NCBI RefSeq assembly: GCF_009821115.1
Contig: NZ_VYTY01000005.1
Span: forward strand, 206,599-270,598
DNA from: Nitrincola alkalisediminis
GTDB taxonomy: Bacteria; Pseudomonadota; Gammaproteobacteria; Pseudomonadales; Balneatricaceae
Direction of reading: 5' to 3'
DNA: 64,000 bases
Below, piece by piece: positions 28,263 to 37,595 of the stretch. The notes under the pieces are model-generated. The model worked only from the letters and a program-made list of their open reading frames with translations. It ran no database searches and was not told where the DNA came from. The position numbers and the translations under genes are program-made. Numbering within the stretch: position 1 is the first letter of the stretch; every line of letters starts with the position of its first letter.

Positions 28263-28268
28263 TATAAT
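28263..28268 (+). promoter_or_regulatory. -10 box of the diguanylate cyclase leader
   Basis: A perfect TATAAT with no strong -35 partner at 17 bases (TCTGAA at 28240-28245). Transcription would begin near 28275, a dozen bases before the hairpin at 28287-28314. Confidence 0.5.
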
Positions 28269-28286
28269 CGCTGAAATCGTGACTGC

Positions 28287-28314
28287 CCTCTTGGAATGAA
28301 GCGCTGACAAGAGG
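28287..28314 (+). promoter_or_regulatory. 5' leader hairpin covering a ribosome site
   Basis: A perfect 7-base inverted repeat CCTCTTG/CAAGAGG with a 14-base loop. The right arm contains the GAGG that serves as Shine-Dalgarno for the ATG at 28322. When folded, the hairpin would hide that site. It may be a translational switch upstream of the cyclase gene; no known riboswitch class is recognised. Confidence 0.5.
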
Positions 28315-28321
28315 ATCTTAA

Positions 28322-28405
28322 ATGGATAATCTACAAATAAAAATAGTAGGCAGGGTGCCAACGTTTGCGAAAAGAATTCGAAGTCGAAAGCCACAAGCTC
28401 GCTAA
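28322..28405 (+). CDS. Possible 27-codon leader ORF overlapping the cyclase start
   Basis: ATG at 28322 has GAGG seven bases upstream, the best ribosome site in this region, and opens 27 codons (starting MDNLQIKIVGRV) to TAA at 28403-28405. It overlaps the first 41 bases of the cyclase gene in another frame. It could be a leader peptide that couples translation, or the original cyclase start cut off by a frameshift. The peptide is basic and matches nothing I know. Confidence 0.4.
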   Translation: MDNLQIKIVGRVPTFAKRIRSRKPQAR

Positions 28406-29417
28406 CTCCATAGATGACGCTCGCAAGCGCTCTATTTTGTTATTCGTTAGCTATATTACTGGCAGCGTTATGCTGGTGTATGGCATTTTGCATCTTTTTA
28501 ATCACAATCACCTGCTTCTGTTAATTTTATTTGGGTGTAGTGCGGTTTTTTATGGAAATGTGCTTTTTTATCATCTTACACGTCGTTTAAATGAGGCGTG
28601 TGAGTTTGAAAGTATTTTAGTCGGAACATTTGTGTTGGCTTTGGTGTATCAAGGCGGCCATGAAAACACAGCGCTGTATTGGGTATTTCCATTTCCTGCC
28701 ATTTTGTTTGGGTTGCTTGGGGTTCGCAAAGCCCTAGTCATGAACATAATCCTGCTCATACTGTTATCGGTCATGCTGTATGTGCCTGGATTTATCGAAG
28801 CACAGTATGCAGATGCAGAGAAAAGTCGTTTTTTGGTGTCTCTATCGTTGGTCATCATCGTTAGCTTGATTAATGATTTCTTTAGAGAGCGTAGCCATAT
28901 GGCGATGTCTCAAGTTCAGCAGAGTCGAGAAAAGCAGGCGAACACAGATGTTCTAACACGCTTGGTCAATCGTCGGTTTATTACCGTGAGTCTTCCAAAA
29001 TACCTTAATCAAAACCCCGAGAACTTTTTACCTCTAGCGGTCATCATGTGCGACCTCGATCATTTCAAAAAATTGAACGATAGCTATGGGCATGAGTGTG
29101 GTGACTTAGCGTTAAAGCATGTGGCTCAGTTGTTTTTGGATCATTTACGACAACAAGATATTGCCTGCCGCAGTGGGGGTGAAGAGTTTTTATTCTTATT
29201 GCCGTTATGTGGCGTGATGGATGCGCTGCACGTTGCTGAAAAAATCAGAGCCGCCTTAGTCGAGACAGAGTTTAGCTATCAAGGGCAGCCGATCCCTTTG
29301 ACGGCGAGTTTTGGTGTCAGTTTGTGTAAAGTGTCGAATGGCCTGGACGAGGCTATAAAGGTTGCAGATTTGAAAATGTATGAAGCGAAACAGGCAGGAC
29401 GCAACTGTGTTCGTTAA
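28365..29417 (+). CDS. Membrane diguanylate cyclase (GGEEF)
   Basis: A 350-residue protein with about six hydrophobic segments in the first 180 residues (a compact membrane sensor without a large periplasmic loop) and a C-terminal GGDEF domain. The active motif is GGEEF (271-275), with an RQQD inhibitory site five residues upstream, so cyclic di-GMP synthesis with product inhibition is expected. In this frame the only start before the first membrane segment is TTG at 28365, because an in-frame TAG lies at 28347. The ribosome site for it is weak, while a stronger one serves an overlapping 27-codon ORF. Confidence 0.9.
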   Translation: MRKEFEVESHKLANSIDDARKRSILLFVSYITGSVMLVYGILHLFNHNHLLLLILFGCSAVFYGNVLFYHLTRRLNEACEFESILVGTFVLALVYQGGHENTALYWVFPFPAILFGLLGVRKALVMNIILLILLSVMLYVPGFIEAQYADAEKSRFLVSLSLVIIVSLINDFFRERSHMAMSQVQQSREKQANTDVLTRLVNRRFITVSLPKYLNQNPENFLPLAVIMCDLDHFKKLNDSYGHECGDLALKHVAQLFLDHLRQQDIACRSGGEEFLFLLPLCGVMDALHVAEKIRAALVETEFSYQGQPIPLTASFGVSLCKVSNGLDEAIKVADLKMYEAKQAGRNCVR

Positions 29418-29590
29418 TCTCAGAAGTGTATAGGCAATCTGAGTTATGGTGTGATGTATATGGCAGCAAAAACTCAGTTAAATTGAGACGGTCTTATCCA
29501 GAATGCTATCTTGGTTCGGATTTATAAACGATCAGAGTATTTTTTCTAAAGAAGAGTTTCTAGGAGATGTAAAGCGGTTGGTTAGGGTTT

Positions 29591-29624
29591 GCACCATCTT
29601 CAACACTCTGTTTGAAAATGGTGC
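29591..29624. repeat. Inverted repeat overlapping the 3' end of tRNA-Phe
   Basis: On the minus strand, GCACCATTTTCAA at the tRNA 3' end pairs with TTGAAGATGGTGC downstream: a 13-base stem with one G-U pair and an 8-base loop. The left arm includes the last acceptor base and the encoded CCA. There is no T-run after it. It could be a 3' processing structure or a terminator stem. Confidence 0.65.
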
Positions 29625-29694
29625 CCGGAGGCGGAATCGAACCACCGACACGAGGATTTTCAATCCTCTGCTCTACCGACTGAGCTATCCGGGC
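29619..29694 (-). tRNA. tRNA-Phe (anticodon GAA)
   Basis: A 76-base tRNA with encoded CCA. The acceptor stem GCCCGGA pairs with TCCGGGC; the D arm has AGCTCAGTCGGTAGAGC; the anticodon loop TTGAAAA gives GAA; the T arm has GGTTCGATTCC. Its promoter is just upstream on the minus strand. Confidence 0.98.
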
Positions 29695-29708
29695 TAACCG
29701 AGGCGCGT

Positions 29709-29737
29709 ATTAAATAAAATTTGACGGCCTCCGTCAA
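29709..29737 (-). promoter_or_regulatory. Promoter of tRNA-Phe
   Basis: On the minus strand, TTGACG (29732-29737) and TTTAAT (29709-29714) are separated by 17 bases, followed by the G+C-rich discriminator ACGCGCCTCGG. The -35 lies inside a perfect palindrome TTGACGG-CCT-CCGTCAA (29721-29737). On the plus strand the same palindrome is followed by a run of seven T and could terminate rightward transcription. Confidence 0.8.
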
Positions 29738-29796
29738 CACCTTTTTTTAAAAAAGATGAAAAAAATGTAAAAAAAGTGATTTATAGGCAAAATTGG

Positions 29797-30903
29797 TTAT
29801 TTTTTAATCGGTTGCTGTTGGGTCAAGCAATGGATATTCCCCCCACCCAGCAATAATTCCCGGCCAGGAATTTGAACAATTTTATGTTCAGGGCAGAGTT
29901 TGCTGAGTAGATCGGCTGCAATCTTATCCATTGGGTCGTCAAACGCAGGCATAACGATACCACCATTGCAGAATAAAAAATTGACGTAACTGGCGGCTAA
30001 ACGATTTCCCCCTTGCCGAGGCTGAGAGCCCGCTTGAACCATCACACCTGCCGCTTCTTCATCGGTCATGTACAGAGGTCCGGGCACGGGGATCTTATGA
30101 ATCTTCAGTGCTCGGCCCTTTGCGTCTGTTTGCTGACTTAGATACTCAAATGCGGCCATAGAGGCGGCGTATTGAGGGTCTTGTTGATCGTCTGTCCACG
30201 CGAGGAGCACTTCTGCGGGTGCAATAAAGCAGGCCATATTATCGACGTGTTCATCGGTTTCATCTTCAACAATCCCTTTCGGAATCCAAAGCACTTTTTC
30301 GATGCCAAGATACTCACGTAACTTGTCTTCTATGTCGCTGCGGCTGAGGTGAGGGTTACGATTGGGGTTCAGTAAGCAGGTCTCTGTGGTTAACAGGGTA
30401 CCTTCACCGTCGACATGAATGGCACCACCCTCCAAAATGAAATCCGCACGATAACGCGCTAGTTTTTCGATTTGCAGGATTTTTTGGGCAACCTGATCAT
30501 CTAGTGCCCATGAGTCGTAAAGCCCGCCATTCAGTCCTCCCCAAGCGTTAAAGATCCAGTCTACGCCTCTGACCTCGCCAGCGGAGTTACGAATAAACGT
30601 AGGACCAGTGTCCCTAACCCATGCATCGTCACTGGAGAGTTCGATGATTCGAACATTGGTTTCATTCTCGAACAGTGAGTAGACGTGTTCGTAAGACTTG
30701 GCGCTGACACCTAAAGAGACAGGCTCAAACTCTGCGATACTTTTCACCAGCGTGACGAATGCGGTTTGTGCAGGTTGAGCCTGCTCGCGCCAATTATCGG
30801 GTCTTTCCGGCCAGATGAGCCAGGTCTGCTCGTGAGGTGTCCATTCCGCTGGCATACAGAAACCATCTTGCTTGGGTGTCTTTAACAAAGTGAGGGTACC
30901 CAT
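29797..30903 (-). CDS. aguA: Agmatine deiminase
   Basis: AguA hydrolyses agmatine to N-carbamoylputrescine and ammonia. The 368-residue protein has the guanidine-modifying fold: [18 protein letters not shown] at the start, [36 protein letters not shown] with the catalytic His, and the nucleophile Cys359 in [12 protein letters not shown]. Its ATG overlaps the aguB stop by one base (TGATG), indicating coupled translation. With AguB it makes putrescine, feeding the Puu route encoded around it. Confidence 0.97.
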   Translation of the reverse strand: MGTLTLLKTPKQDGFCMPAEWTPHEQTWLIWPERPDNWREQAQPAQTAFVTLVKSIAEFEPVSLGVSAKSYEHVYSLFENETNVRIIELSSDDAWVRDTGPTFIRNSAGEVRGVDWIFNAWGGLNGGLYDSWALDDQVAQKILQIEKLARYRADFILEGGAIHVDGEGTLLTTETCLLNPNRNPHLSRSDIEDKLREYLGIEKVLWIPKGIVEDETDEHVDNMACFIAPAEVLLAWTDDQQDPQYAASMAAFEYLSQQTDAKGRALKIHKIPVPGPLYMTDEEAAGVMVQAGSQPRQGGNRLAASYVNFLFCNGGIVMPAFDDPMDKIAADLLSKLCPEHKIVQIPGRELLLGGGNIHCLTQQQPIKK

Positions 30904-31775
30904 CAACGTGTGACTCCATCTTTGGTCAGAATTGGTGAAAATAAATCTATCCGTCTATCACGGAAAATACCCCAAGAGTGACGTTTATGTGCGATCGCAT
31001 CGAGATCAAATGTATGGGTGATAATACCTGTTTCCGTCCGATCCAGTTCAGCGACTTTGGCGCCCGTTTCATCGGCAATAAACGATGAGCCATAGAAGGT
31101 AATCGCTGAATCACCCTCTGTCTCACGGCCAACGCGGTTGCTGGCGATGAGCGGTGTTAGGTTGGCACCAGCATGGCCACATTGCACACGTTGCCAATGA
31201 TCGCGTGAATCCAAACCGCTGTCTTGGGGTTCGCTTCCGATGGCCGTCGGATACAAGAGCAATTCGGCACCCATTAATGCCATGGCACGTGCACATTCGG
31301 GGTACCATTGATCCCAGCAAATACCCACGCCGATGGTGGCATAGGCGGTCTTCCATACTTTGAAGCCAGTGTCACCTGGAGTGAAGTAGAATTTCTCTGA
31401 ATAGCCCGGTCCATCAGGTATGTGGCTTTTTCGATATAGGCCTAAGTTGCGTCCATCGGCATCAATGATCGCAATGCTATTGTAAAAAGCATTATTGTGG
31501 CGCTCGTAAAAACTGACAGGTAACACCACCTTCAGCTCTGCGGCTAAGGCTTGAAAGTGTTTGACGGCAGGGTTGTCCTCTACTGGCGTGGCAAAGGTTA
31601 AATAGTCATAGCGCTGTTTTTGACAAAAATAACAGCGTTCAAACAGTTCTTGCAGCAAAATGATCTGCGCCCCTTTGGCATGCGCGGCACGAACCAGTTG
31701 CTCAGCTTGATTGATGTTGTCTTGTACGTGCCAATCACAACCCATTTGTGTGGCAGCAACGGTCACATTTCGCAT
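30903..31775 (-). CDS. aguB: N-carbamoylputrescine amidase
   Basis: A 290-residue nitrilase-family enzyme that converts N-carbamoylputrescine to putrescine, CO2 and ammonia. The Glu-Lys-Cys triad is visible: [24 protein letters not shown] and Cys153 in [20 protein letters not shown] precedes the ATG. It lies between a puuB paralog (15 bases upstream) and aguA (overlapping), so agmatine use and oxidation of the putrescine derivative are probably coexpressed. Confidence 0.97.
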   Translation of the reverse strand: MRNVTVAATQMGCDWHVQDNINQAEQLVRAAHAKGAQIILLQELFERCYFCQKQRYDYLTFATPVEDNPAVKHFQALAAELKVVLPVSFYERHNNAFYNSIAIIDADGRNLGLYRKSHIPDGPGYSEKFYFTPGDTGFKVWKTAYATIGVGICWDQWYPECARAMALMGAELLLYPTAIGSEPQDSGLDSRDHWQRVQCGHAGANLTPLIASNRVGRETEGDSAITFYGSSFIADETGAKVAELDRTETGIITHTFDLDAIAHKRHSWGIFRDRRIDLFSPILTKDGVTR

Positions 31776-31790
31776 GTTCGTTTCCCTCTC

Positions 31791-33074
31791 TTAAATGCCC
31801 AGTTTGTCTCGTAAAGTATAGTAAGCTGCGCCCATCGCCGTAAAAGGAATACGGAAAGAGCGTCCCCCTGGGAATGGATAGTGTGGCAGGCTGGCAAAGG
31901 CATCGAAACGTTCAGCTTGGCCTTGAATCGCCATTGCCAAGGCTTTGCCCGCGACGTGAGTGAAGGTGACGCCATGACCGGAACAGCCTTGGGAGTAATA
32001 GATATTATGACCAATACGCCCCATTTGTGGCAGTCTAGACAGAGTGAGTAAGAAATTGCCTGTCCAGGTATACTCAATTTTCACATTGGCCAGTTGTGGA
32101 AAGGTTTTTAGCATTTTTGGACGAATAATATTTTCAATGTCTGCAGGGTCTCGTGCGCCATAAATGACCCCGCCGCCATATAGCATGCGTTTATCACCAG
32201 ACAGACGGAAATAATCCAGTAGATAATTGCAATCTTCGATACAGTGGTCTTTCGGAATTAAGCTCTGTGCCAGAGCTTCATCAAGGGGCTCTGTTGCGAT
32301 GACTTGTGTTCCACAGGGCATGGACTTAGCCGCTAATTGCGGTAAGAGATTGCCAAGATAGGCATTGCCCGCGATCACCACAAATTTAGCTTTGACAATG
32401 CCTTTTGCAGTAAGGACTTCCGCGGTCTCACCTTGATTGAACGAGGTAACAATCGAGTGTTCAAAGATCTTGCCACCTAACTGTTCAAAGGCGGCGGCTT
32501 CGCCCAAGGCAAGATTTAAGGGATGAATGTGGCCACCGGTGTGATCAAGCGCACCGCCAACATAACGATCGGTATTGACGACCTCTTTGATTTGTTGAGT
32601 ATCGAGTAACTCGAGTTGATCGTAGCCAAAGCGTCGCCAGAGTTGTTGTTGGCTTTCTAAGTGTTTGAGTTGCTTAGCCGTAATGGCCGCAAACACTCCA
32701 CCGTCTTTTAAATCACATTGGATGTCGTAGGCCTTCACTCGCTGGCGGATAATCTGTGCGCCTTCAAATGCCATTTCCGCGAGGTGTTTAAGGTGCGGCG
32801 CCGAGGTTTGTTTCTCAATAGAGTCGAGGTCACGGCTATAGCTGTTGACGATTTGACCGCCATTGCGTCCAGAAGCACCAAAACCAACCGTCATGGCTTC
32901 CAATACAATGACGTTAAATCCCGCTTCCGCTAGAAAAAGTGCTGTGGATAACCCAGTGTAGCCGCCACCAACGATACAGACGTCTGTTTCGTGTAGGCCT
33001 TCAAGCGCTGGGCGTTCTGGAGCAGGGTTTGCAGATGCCGCATAATAGGATTGTGCAGGTACAAACTGAGTCAT
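31791..33074 (-). CDS. puuB: FAD oxidoreductase, gamma-glutamylputrescine oxidase-like (copy 1)
   Basis: A 427-residue DAO-family flavoenzyme. The dinucleotide motif VGGGYTGLSTALFLAE lies near residue 35 and is followed by ASGRNGGQI, the hallmark of the PuuB/OrdL group. PuuB oxidises gamma-glutamylputrescine to gamma-glutamyl-gamma-aminobutyraldehyde with H2O2. It heads the aguBA operon and is divergent from puuC. It is a clear paralog of the protein at 34748-36043; the two may differ in substrate. Confidence 0.9.
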   Translation of the reverse strand: MTQFVPAQSYYAASANPAPERPALEGLHETDVCIVGGGYTGLSTALFLAEAGFNVIVLEAMTVGFGASGRNGGQIVNSYSRDLDSIEKQTSAPHLKHLAEMAFEGAQIIRQRVKAYDIQCDLKDGGVFAAITAKQLKHLESQQQLWRRFGYDQLELLDTQQIKEVVNTDRYVGGALDHTGGHIHPLNLALGEAAAFEQLGGKIFEHSIVTSFNQGETAEVLTAKGIVKAKFVVIAGNAYLGNLLPQLAAKSMPCGTQVIATEPLDEALAQSLIPKDHCIEDCNYLLDYFRLSGDKRMLYGGGVIYGARDPADIENIIRPKMLKTFPQLANVKIEYTWTGNFLLTLSRLPQMGRIGHNIYYSQGCSGHGVTFTHVAGKALAMAIQGQAERFDAFASLPHYPFPGGRSFRIPFTAMGAAYYTLRDKLGI

Positions 33075-33126
33075 AGCTTTCTCACTTTGATAAACGTATT
33101 CTTAAGTCTATGTCAGAGAAATCAAA

Positions 33127-33156
33127 CAAGAAAGCCGAATTTTTTATCCTTTCTTG
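33127..33156. repeat. Inverted repeat in the puuB/puuC divergent region
   Basis: CAAGAAA and TTTCTTG, 7-base arms 16 bases apart, lie in the 125-base gap between divergent starts. It may be an operator or a leader hairpin of puuC. It has no match that I recognise to the E. coli PuuR site. Confidence 0.3.
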
Positions 33157-33199
33157 CTTTGGTGATCCGAATCAACGATTGAGGATAATTGAGGTACCT

Positions 33200-34699
33200 A
33201 TGTCAACTCCTGAAACGCGTGAACAATGGCAAGAAATGGCACTGACACTCACGATTCAAGGCCAGGCATTTATTCAAGGCCGCTATCAGCCTGCGGTGAG
33301 TGGTAAGACATTTGACTGTTTTAGTCCTATAGATGGGCGTTTACTCGCTCAAGTCGCTAGCTGCGATCAAGATGATGCGGATTTGGCGGTGAGTGTGGCT
33401 CGTCAGGCCTTTGAGTCAGGTGTTTGGAGTCGGATGGCGCCGGCTAAACGCAAGCAAGTGTTGCTTAAATTTGTCGAGCTGGTGCTTGAACATCGCAATG
33501 AGCTGGCGCTTTTGGAAACCTTGGATATGGGTAAGCCAATTAACCATGCACTGCGAGGCGATATCCCAGCGACGGCGCGTGCAATTAGCTGGACAGCTGA
33601 GGCCATCGACAAGGTGTATGACGAGCTAGCACCCACCGCCCACAATCAAATTGGTATGATTACCCGGGAGCCGATAGGGGTTGTTGCGGCGATCGTGCCC
33701 TGGAACTTCCCATTAATTATGGCTGCGTGGAAACTCGCACCCGCCTTGGCAACGGGCAATTCCGTTATATTAAAGCCTTCAGAAAAATCCCCCTTAAGCG
33801 CCCTACGTTTGGCCGCTTTGGCCACTGAAGCAGGGATTCCTGAAGGGGTCTTCAATGTTTTGCCAGGTTATGGTCACACTGTGGGTAAGGCGTTGGCGCT
33901 GCACATGGATGTGGATTGTTTAGTCTTTACTGGCTCAACAGGTGTTGCAAAGCAATTGATGGTTTATGCCGGTCAATCAAACATGAAACGCGTATGGTTA
34001 GAGGCTGGCGGTAAAAGTCCAAATATTGTTTTTGCCGATGCTCCTGATTTAGATAAGGCGGCAGCTGAAGCGGCGTCCGCGATCGCCTATAACCAAGGTG
34101 AGGTTTGCACAGCGGGCTCGCGTCTATTGGTTGAGGCCAGTATTAAAGATGAGTTTGTCAGCCGAGTTATCGCTGCGTTAAAGCGCTGGCAGCCAGGTCA
34201 CCCGCTTGATCCGCAAACCCGTTGTGGTGCCATCGTGGATCAAGATCAGTTACAGCGTATATTGTCCTACATTGACTCTGGGCAGCAAGAGGGGGCGACG
34301 CTTGCTCAAGGTGGCAAGCAGGTGCTGCCAGAAACCGGTGGATTTTATGTAGAACCCACGGTGTTTGATAATGTCCACAATGAGATGAAAATCGCTGCTG
34401 AAGAAATATTTGGTCCTGTGTTATCTGTCATTAGCTTTAATACCCCGGAAGAAGCGGTACGCATTGCCAATGATACGATTTTTGGGCTTGCGGCTGCCGT
34501 ATGGACATCCGATATTAATAAAGCGCACAAAACGGCTAAAGCTCTTCGGGCGGGCAGTGTCTGGATCAATCACTATGACGGTGGTGACATGACAGCGCCC
34601 TTTGGTGGTTTTAAGCAATCCGGTAATGGCCGGGATAAATCCTTACATGCCTTTGATAAGTACACGGAGTTAAAAGCGACGTGGATTGAGCTGGCGTAA
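33200..34699 (+). CDS. puuC: Gamma-glutamyl-gamma-aminobutyraldehyde dehydrogenase
   Basis: A 499-residue NAD(P)-dependent aldehyde dehydrogenase. Motifs: PWNFPLIMAAWKLAPALATGN, FTGSTGVAKQ, LEAGGKSPN with Glu268, and the nucleophile Cys303 in GEVCTAGSRL. Its position in a polyamine cluster supports PuuC, which oxidises the aldehyde made by PuuB. ATG at 33200 follows GAGG; the upstream TATG at 33110 would add 30 residues not seen in the family. It is divergent from the puuB-aguBA operon. Confidence 0.95.
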   Translation: MSTPETREQWQEMALTLTIQGQAFIQGRYQPAVSGKTFDCFSPIDGRLLAQVASCDQDDADLAVSVARQAFESGVWSRMAPAKRKQVLLKFVELVLEHRNELALLETLDMGKPINHALRGDIPATARAISWTAEAIDKVYDELAPTAHNQIGMITREPIGVVAAIVPWNFPLIMAAWKLAPALATGNSVILKPSEKSPLSALRLAALATEAGIPEGVFNVLPGYGHTVGKALALHMDVDCLVFTGSTGVAKQLMVYAGQSNMKRVWLEAGGKSPNIVFADAPDLDKAAAEAASAIAYNQGEVCTAGSRLLVEASIKDEFVSRVIAALKRWQPGHPLDPQTRCGAIVDQDQLQRILSYIDSGQQEGATLAQGGKQVLPETGGFYVEPTVFDNVHNEMKIAAEEIFGPVLSVISFNTPEEAVRIANDTIFGLAAAVWTSDINKAHKTAKALRAGSVWINHYDGGDMTAPFGGFKQSGNGRDKSLHAFDKYTELKATWIELA

Positions 34700-34717
34700 A
34701 CGCACGAGCAACGATTA

Positions 34718-34735
34718 GGGGCTCATCTGAGCCCC
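34718..34735. terminator. Convergent terminator hairpin, puuC/puuB2
   Basis: A perfect 8-base G+C-rich stem, GGGGCTCA/TGAGCCCC, with a 2-base gap, lies between the ends of convergent genes. T-runs are weak, but the stem is strong and would serve both directions. Confidence 0.65.
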
Positions 34736-34747
34736 ACCTCATTGGTT

Positions 34748-36043
34748 TTAAAAGGCATCTTTCAATTTATGCCAGAGCATGCCAGCGGCCAGTAAGGGGG
34801 CTCTCAGTCGGCGCCCACCGGGAAACGTCATATGCGGCACCTTCGCAAACCAATCAAAACGCTCGCTTTGTCCTGATATTTTCTCCGCTAAAAGTTTTGC
34901 GGCTAGATGTGTCGCATTGACACCGTGGCCCGCGTAGGCTTGTGCATAAAAAATCGACGGGCAGTCGGGCAGTTGGCCGATTTGCGGCAGACGGTTCGCT
35001 CCAATACCGATCATCCCTCCCCATTGGTAAGCAATTGTGAGTGGCTCAAGCTGAGGAAATACGCGTTGGATATTGGGCTTGAGGGCTTCAGCAATATTTT
35101 TTGGATCCTTACCCGTATAGGTACAGAGTCCACCAAAAATGAGGCGGTGATCGGCACTGATGCGATAGTAGTCCAAGGCTGTGCGCATATCGGCGACAGC
35201 TCGGCGCTTGGGCATCAGGGATTCGCATAAGGCGGGATCAAGCGGCTCAGTTGCGATTAAATAACTTCCTGCGGGCAGTATTTTGCCGCCAAGCCAGTGA
35301 TCAAGCTCTGGGTTGAGGTAGGCGTTCGCACCTAATATGAGTTGATCGCAGATGACAACGCCCTCACGGGTCATAACGCGAGGACGATCACCCTTTTCAA
35401 TTCGCAGGACTTCGGATTGCTCATATATCTGCACACCCAGCTGATCTGCAATGACGGCTTCACCCAGCAGTAAATTGAGTGGGTGCAGATGTCCGCTGCC
35501 TTCATCAAGCAGTGCGCCCGTGTAAAAGGAAGAGTTAACGACTTCGCGTTTGAGTTCGTGAACATCAAGGCGCTTGATAGAATGAGGGTAGCCGAGTTGC
35601 GTTAACTCCTCTAGTTCATTATCAAGATCCGCTAAATGTCGATGATGGGTGGCTAGATCGGCATAGCCTAGGTGTAAATCACACTCAATTTGGTACTGGC
35701 TAATCCGGTTTTTGACAATTTCCAGAGCCTCGAACCCCATTTTTTTTAGGGCTAAGACGCCCTCTTGTCCAATACAGTTGGTGAACTGGTCAAGAGAATG
35801 GCCGATGCCACGAATCAGTTCACCGCCATTACGACCAGACGCTCCCCAACCTAGGCGGTTGGCCTCTAGCAATATGACCTTAAAGCCACGTTCAGCTAAC
35901 TCGATTGCTGTATTGATCCCCGTATAACCGCCACCCATAACGCAAATTTGGGTGTCGTGGTGACCTTCAAGCTTCGGCCAAGTTTGATGATGTTTGCGAG
36001 ACGCGGCGTACCATGAGGCGGTGTGTTCTTGAAAGTTGGACAT
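34748..36043 (-). CDS. puuB: FAD oxidoreductase, gamma-glutamylputrescine oxidase-like (copy 2)
   Basis: A 431-residue DAO-family flavoenzyme with VMGGGYTGINTAIELAERGF near residue 35 and ASGRNGGELIRGIGHS, close to E. coli PuuB. ATG at 36043 with GGGAAG upstream is preferred over a start 11 codons earlier. It lies 63 bases after puuA on the same strand, so puuA-puuB form a unit. It shares clear homology with copy 1 at 31791-33074. Confidence 0.93.
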   Translation of the reverse strand: MSNFQEHTASWYAASRKHHQTWPKLEGHHDTQICVMGGGYTGINTAIELAERGFKVILLEANRLGWGASGRNGGELIRGIGHSLDQFTNCIGQEGVLALKKMGFEALEIVKNRISQYQIECDLHLGYADLATHHRHLADLDNELEELTQLGYPHSIKRLDVHELKREVVNSSFYTGALLDEGSGHLHPLNLLLGEAVIADQLGVQIYEQSEVLRIEKGDRPRVMTREGVVICDQLILGANAYLNPELDHWLGGKILPAGSYLIATEPLDPALCESLMPKRRAVADMRTALDYYRISADHRLIFGGLCTYTGKDPKNIAEALKPNIQRVFPQLEPLTIAYQWGGMIGIGANRLPQIGQLPDCPSIFYAQAYAGHGVNATHLAAKLLAEKISGQSERFDWFAKVPHMTFPGGRRLRAPLLAAGMLWHKLKDAF

Positions 36044-36106
36044 AAAACTTCCCAAGATTATCAGGTTTAAGCCCAAGTGTACCTGAGCTTAAACCCTTTT
36101 TGCGGA

Positions 36107-37471
36107 TTAAACTGTGTGTAAATACCAAAGGTATTCGAGATCAGAGATGGTGTGTTCGAACTCGGTGAGTTCATTTTCTTTGCAGGCAACAAAGATTTGC
36201 ATGAACTTATAGCCAAGATACTCAAGCATAACCGGAGAGTCTTCAAACTCACGCAACGCATCACGTAGATTGTTGACCAAGGAAGGCTCATGTTGTTCAT
36301 GCGCATTGCCAACGGTCATAGGCGGTGGCTCGATTTTATGGGTAATGCCAAAATGTATCCCAGATAAAACAGCGGCCATCAGCAAGTAGGGATTGGCATC
36401 AGCTCCTGCGATTCGGTGCTCGATACGCAATGCCTCTGGATCGCCTCCTGGCAAGCGTAATGCAGCTGTCCGGTTATCCACGCCCCAAGTCGGTGCGCTG
36501 GCCACGTAATATTCCGGGCTGAAGCGACGATACGAATTGATATTTGGGCAGAGAACAGCCATGGCATCATTCATGGTTGCCAGTAGGCCACCAATCGCCC
36601 AGCGCAACATATCATTGGGTTGTTCAGGGTCACCGGCGAAAATATTTTTTCCATCCTTATCAACCAAGCTGACATGCACATGCATGCCACTGCCGGATTG
36701 GTCATGATATGGCTTGGCCATGAAGGTGGTGTCCATTTCATGGTCGTAGGCCATGTTCTTTACTAAGCGCTTCAGCAGTGTTGCGTGATCGCACGCTTTA
36801 ACGGGATCATCGACGTGATGCAGATTGACTTCGAATTGCCCTGGAGCGGATTCGGCGACAAGTGCATCAGCCGGAATGGATTGTTCATGTGCGGCATCTA
36901 AGACATCGGCGAGAAAGTCAGCATACTCATCTAAATCATCAATTGAATAGACTTGCACACTGGCAGGACGCTTACCGGATGTGGGTGATTTCGGGGGCTG
37001 TGGTCGGCCTGACAGGTTTTCCTGATCAATTAAGTAGAACTCTAATTCGAAGGCGGTGACAGGCGTCAGCTCTAACTCCTCAAAGCGCTTAACCACGCGT
37101 TGCAGAACCACGCGTGGGTCGGCAAAGAAGGGTGTCTGCCTATCCAGCTCATACATGGTCATTAACAGCTGCGCGGTTGGGCGCTTCTGCCAAGGTTCCA
37201 TGCTGAGCGTGTCTGGAATGGGTAAGCAAATACGGTCAGCCTCCCCTATTTCCAGTCCTAAGCCGGTTTCTTCTACGGTGGTGCCTTGAATGTTGAGTGC
37301 GAAAATTGAGGCAGGCAGTGCGACGCCTTTCTCGAATACTTTTTCAATAGCACTGGGATCAACGCGTTTGCCACGAACAATGCCGTTCATATCGGCAATC
37401 AGCAAATCGACAAATTGAAGTTCAGGATGCGCCTGCACAAAGGTTTTGGCGTTTTCTAAATCTGAGCCCAT
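36107..37471 (-). CDS. puuA: Gamma-glutamylputrescine synthetase (glutamine synthetase family)
   Basis: PuuA ligates glutamate to putrescine with ATP, the first step of the Puu route. The 454-residue protein has the glutamine synthetase fold: DMNGIVRGKRV near the start, ELEFYLID with metal-binding Glu residues, ESAPGQFEVNLHH, FMAKPYHDQSGSGMHVHVSL, NSYRRF and DNRTAALRLPGG. The start is taken at ATG 37471 with AAGG eight bases upstream; a longer reading from 37534 adds 21 residues but has a poor ribosome site. It is divergent from puuD and paralogous to the protein at 38584-39930. Confidence 0.94.
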   Translation of the reverse strand: MGSDLENAKTFVQAHPELQFVDLLIADMNGIVRGKRVDPSAIEKVFEKGVALPASIFALNIQGTTVEETGLGLEIGEADRICLPIPDTLSMEPWQKRPTAQLLMTMYELDRQTPFFADPRVVLQRVVKRFEELELTPVTAFELEFYLIDQENLSGRPQPPKSPTSGKRPASVQVYSIDDLDEYADFLADVLDAAHEQSIPADALVAESAPGQFEVNLHHVDDPVKACDHATLLKRLVKNMAYDHEMDTTFMAKPYHDQSGSGMHVHVSLVDKDGKNIFAGDPEQPNDMLRWAIGGLLATMNDAMAVLCPNINSYRRFSPEYYVASAPTWGVDNRTAALRLPGGDPEALRIEHRIAGADANPYLLMAAVLSGIHFGITHKIEPPPMTVGNAHEQHEPSLVNNLRDALREFEDSPVMLEYLGYKFMQIFVACKENELTEFEHTISDLEYLWYLHTV

Positions 37472-37595
37472 AAGGGTAACCTTTTTTGCTGTTGTTTTTT
37501 CTCTGGTATGAATGGATGACCTAACAGAGTTCATATGGAGTAAATTCTATAATGAGACATCTGTCAATAAGTCGTTGAAATGCCCGCTTTTAGGG

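Noticed and set aside
29503..29697. Plus-strand ORF of 64 codons near tRNA-Phe
   Set aside because: Its C-terminal half is the antisense of tRNA-Phe; no ribosome site or family match supports it.
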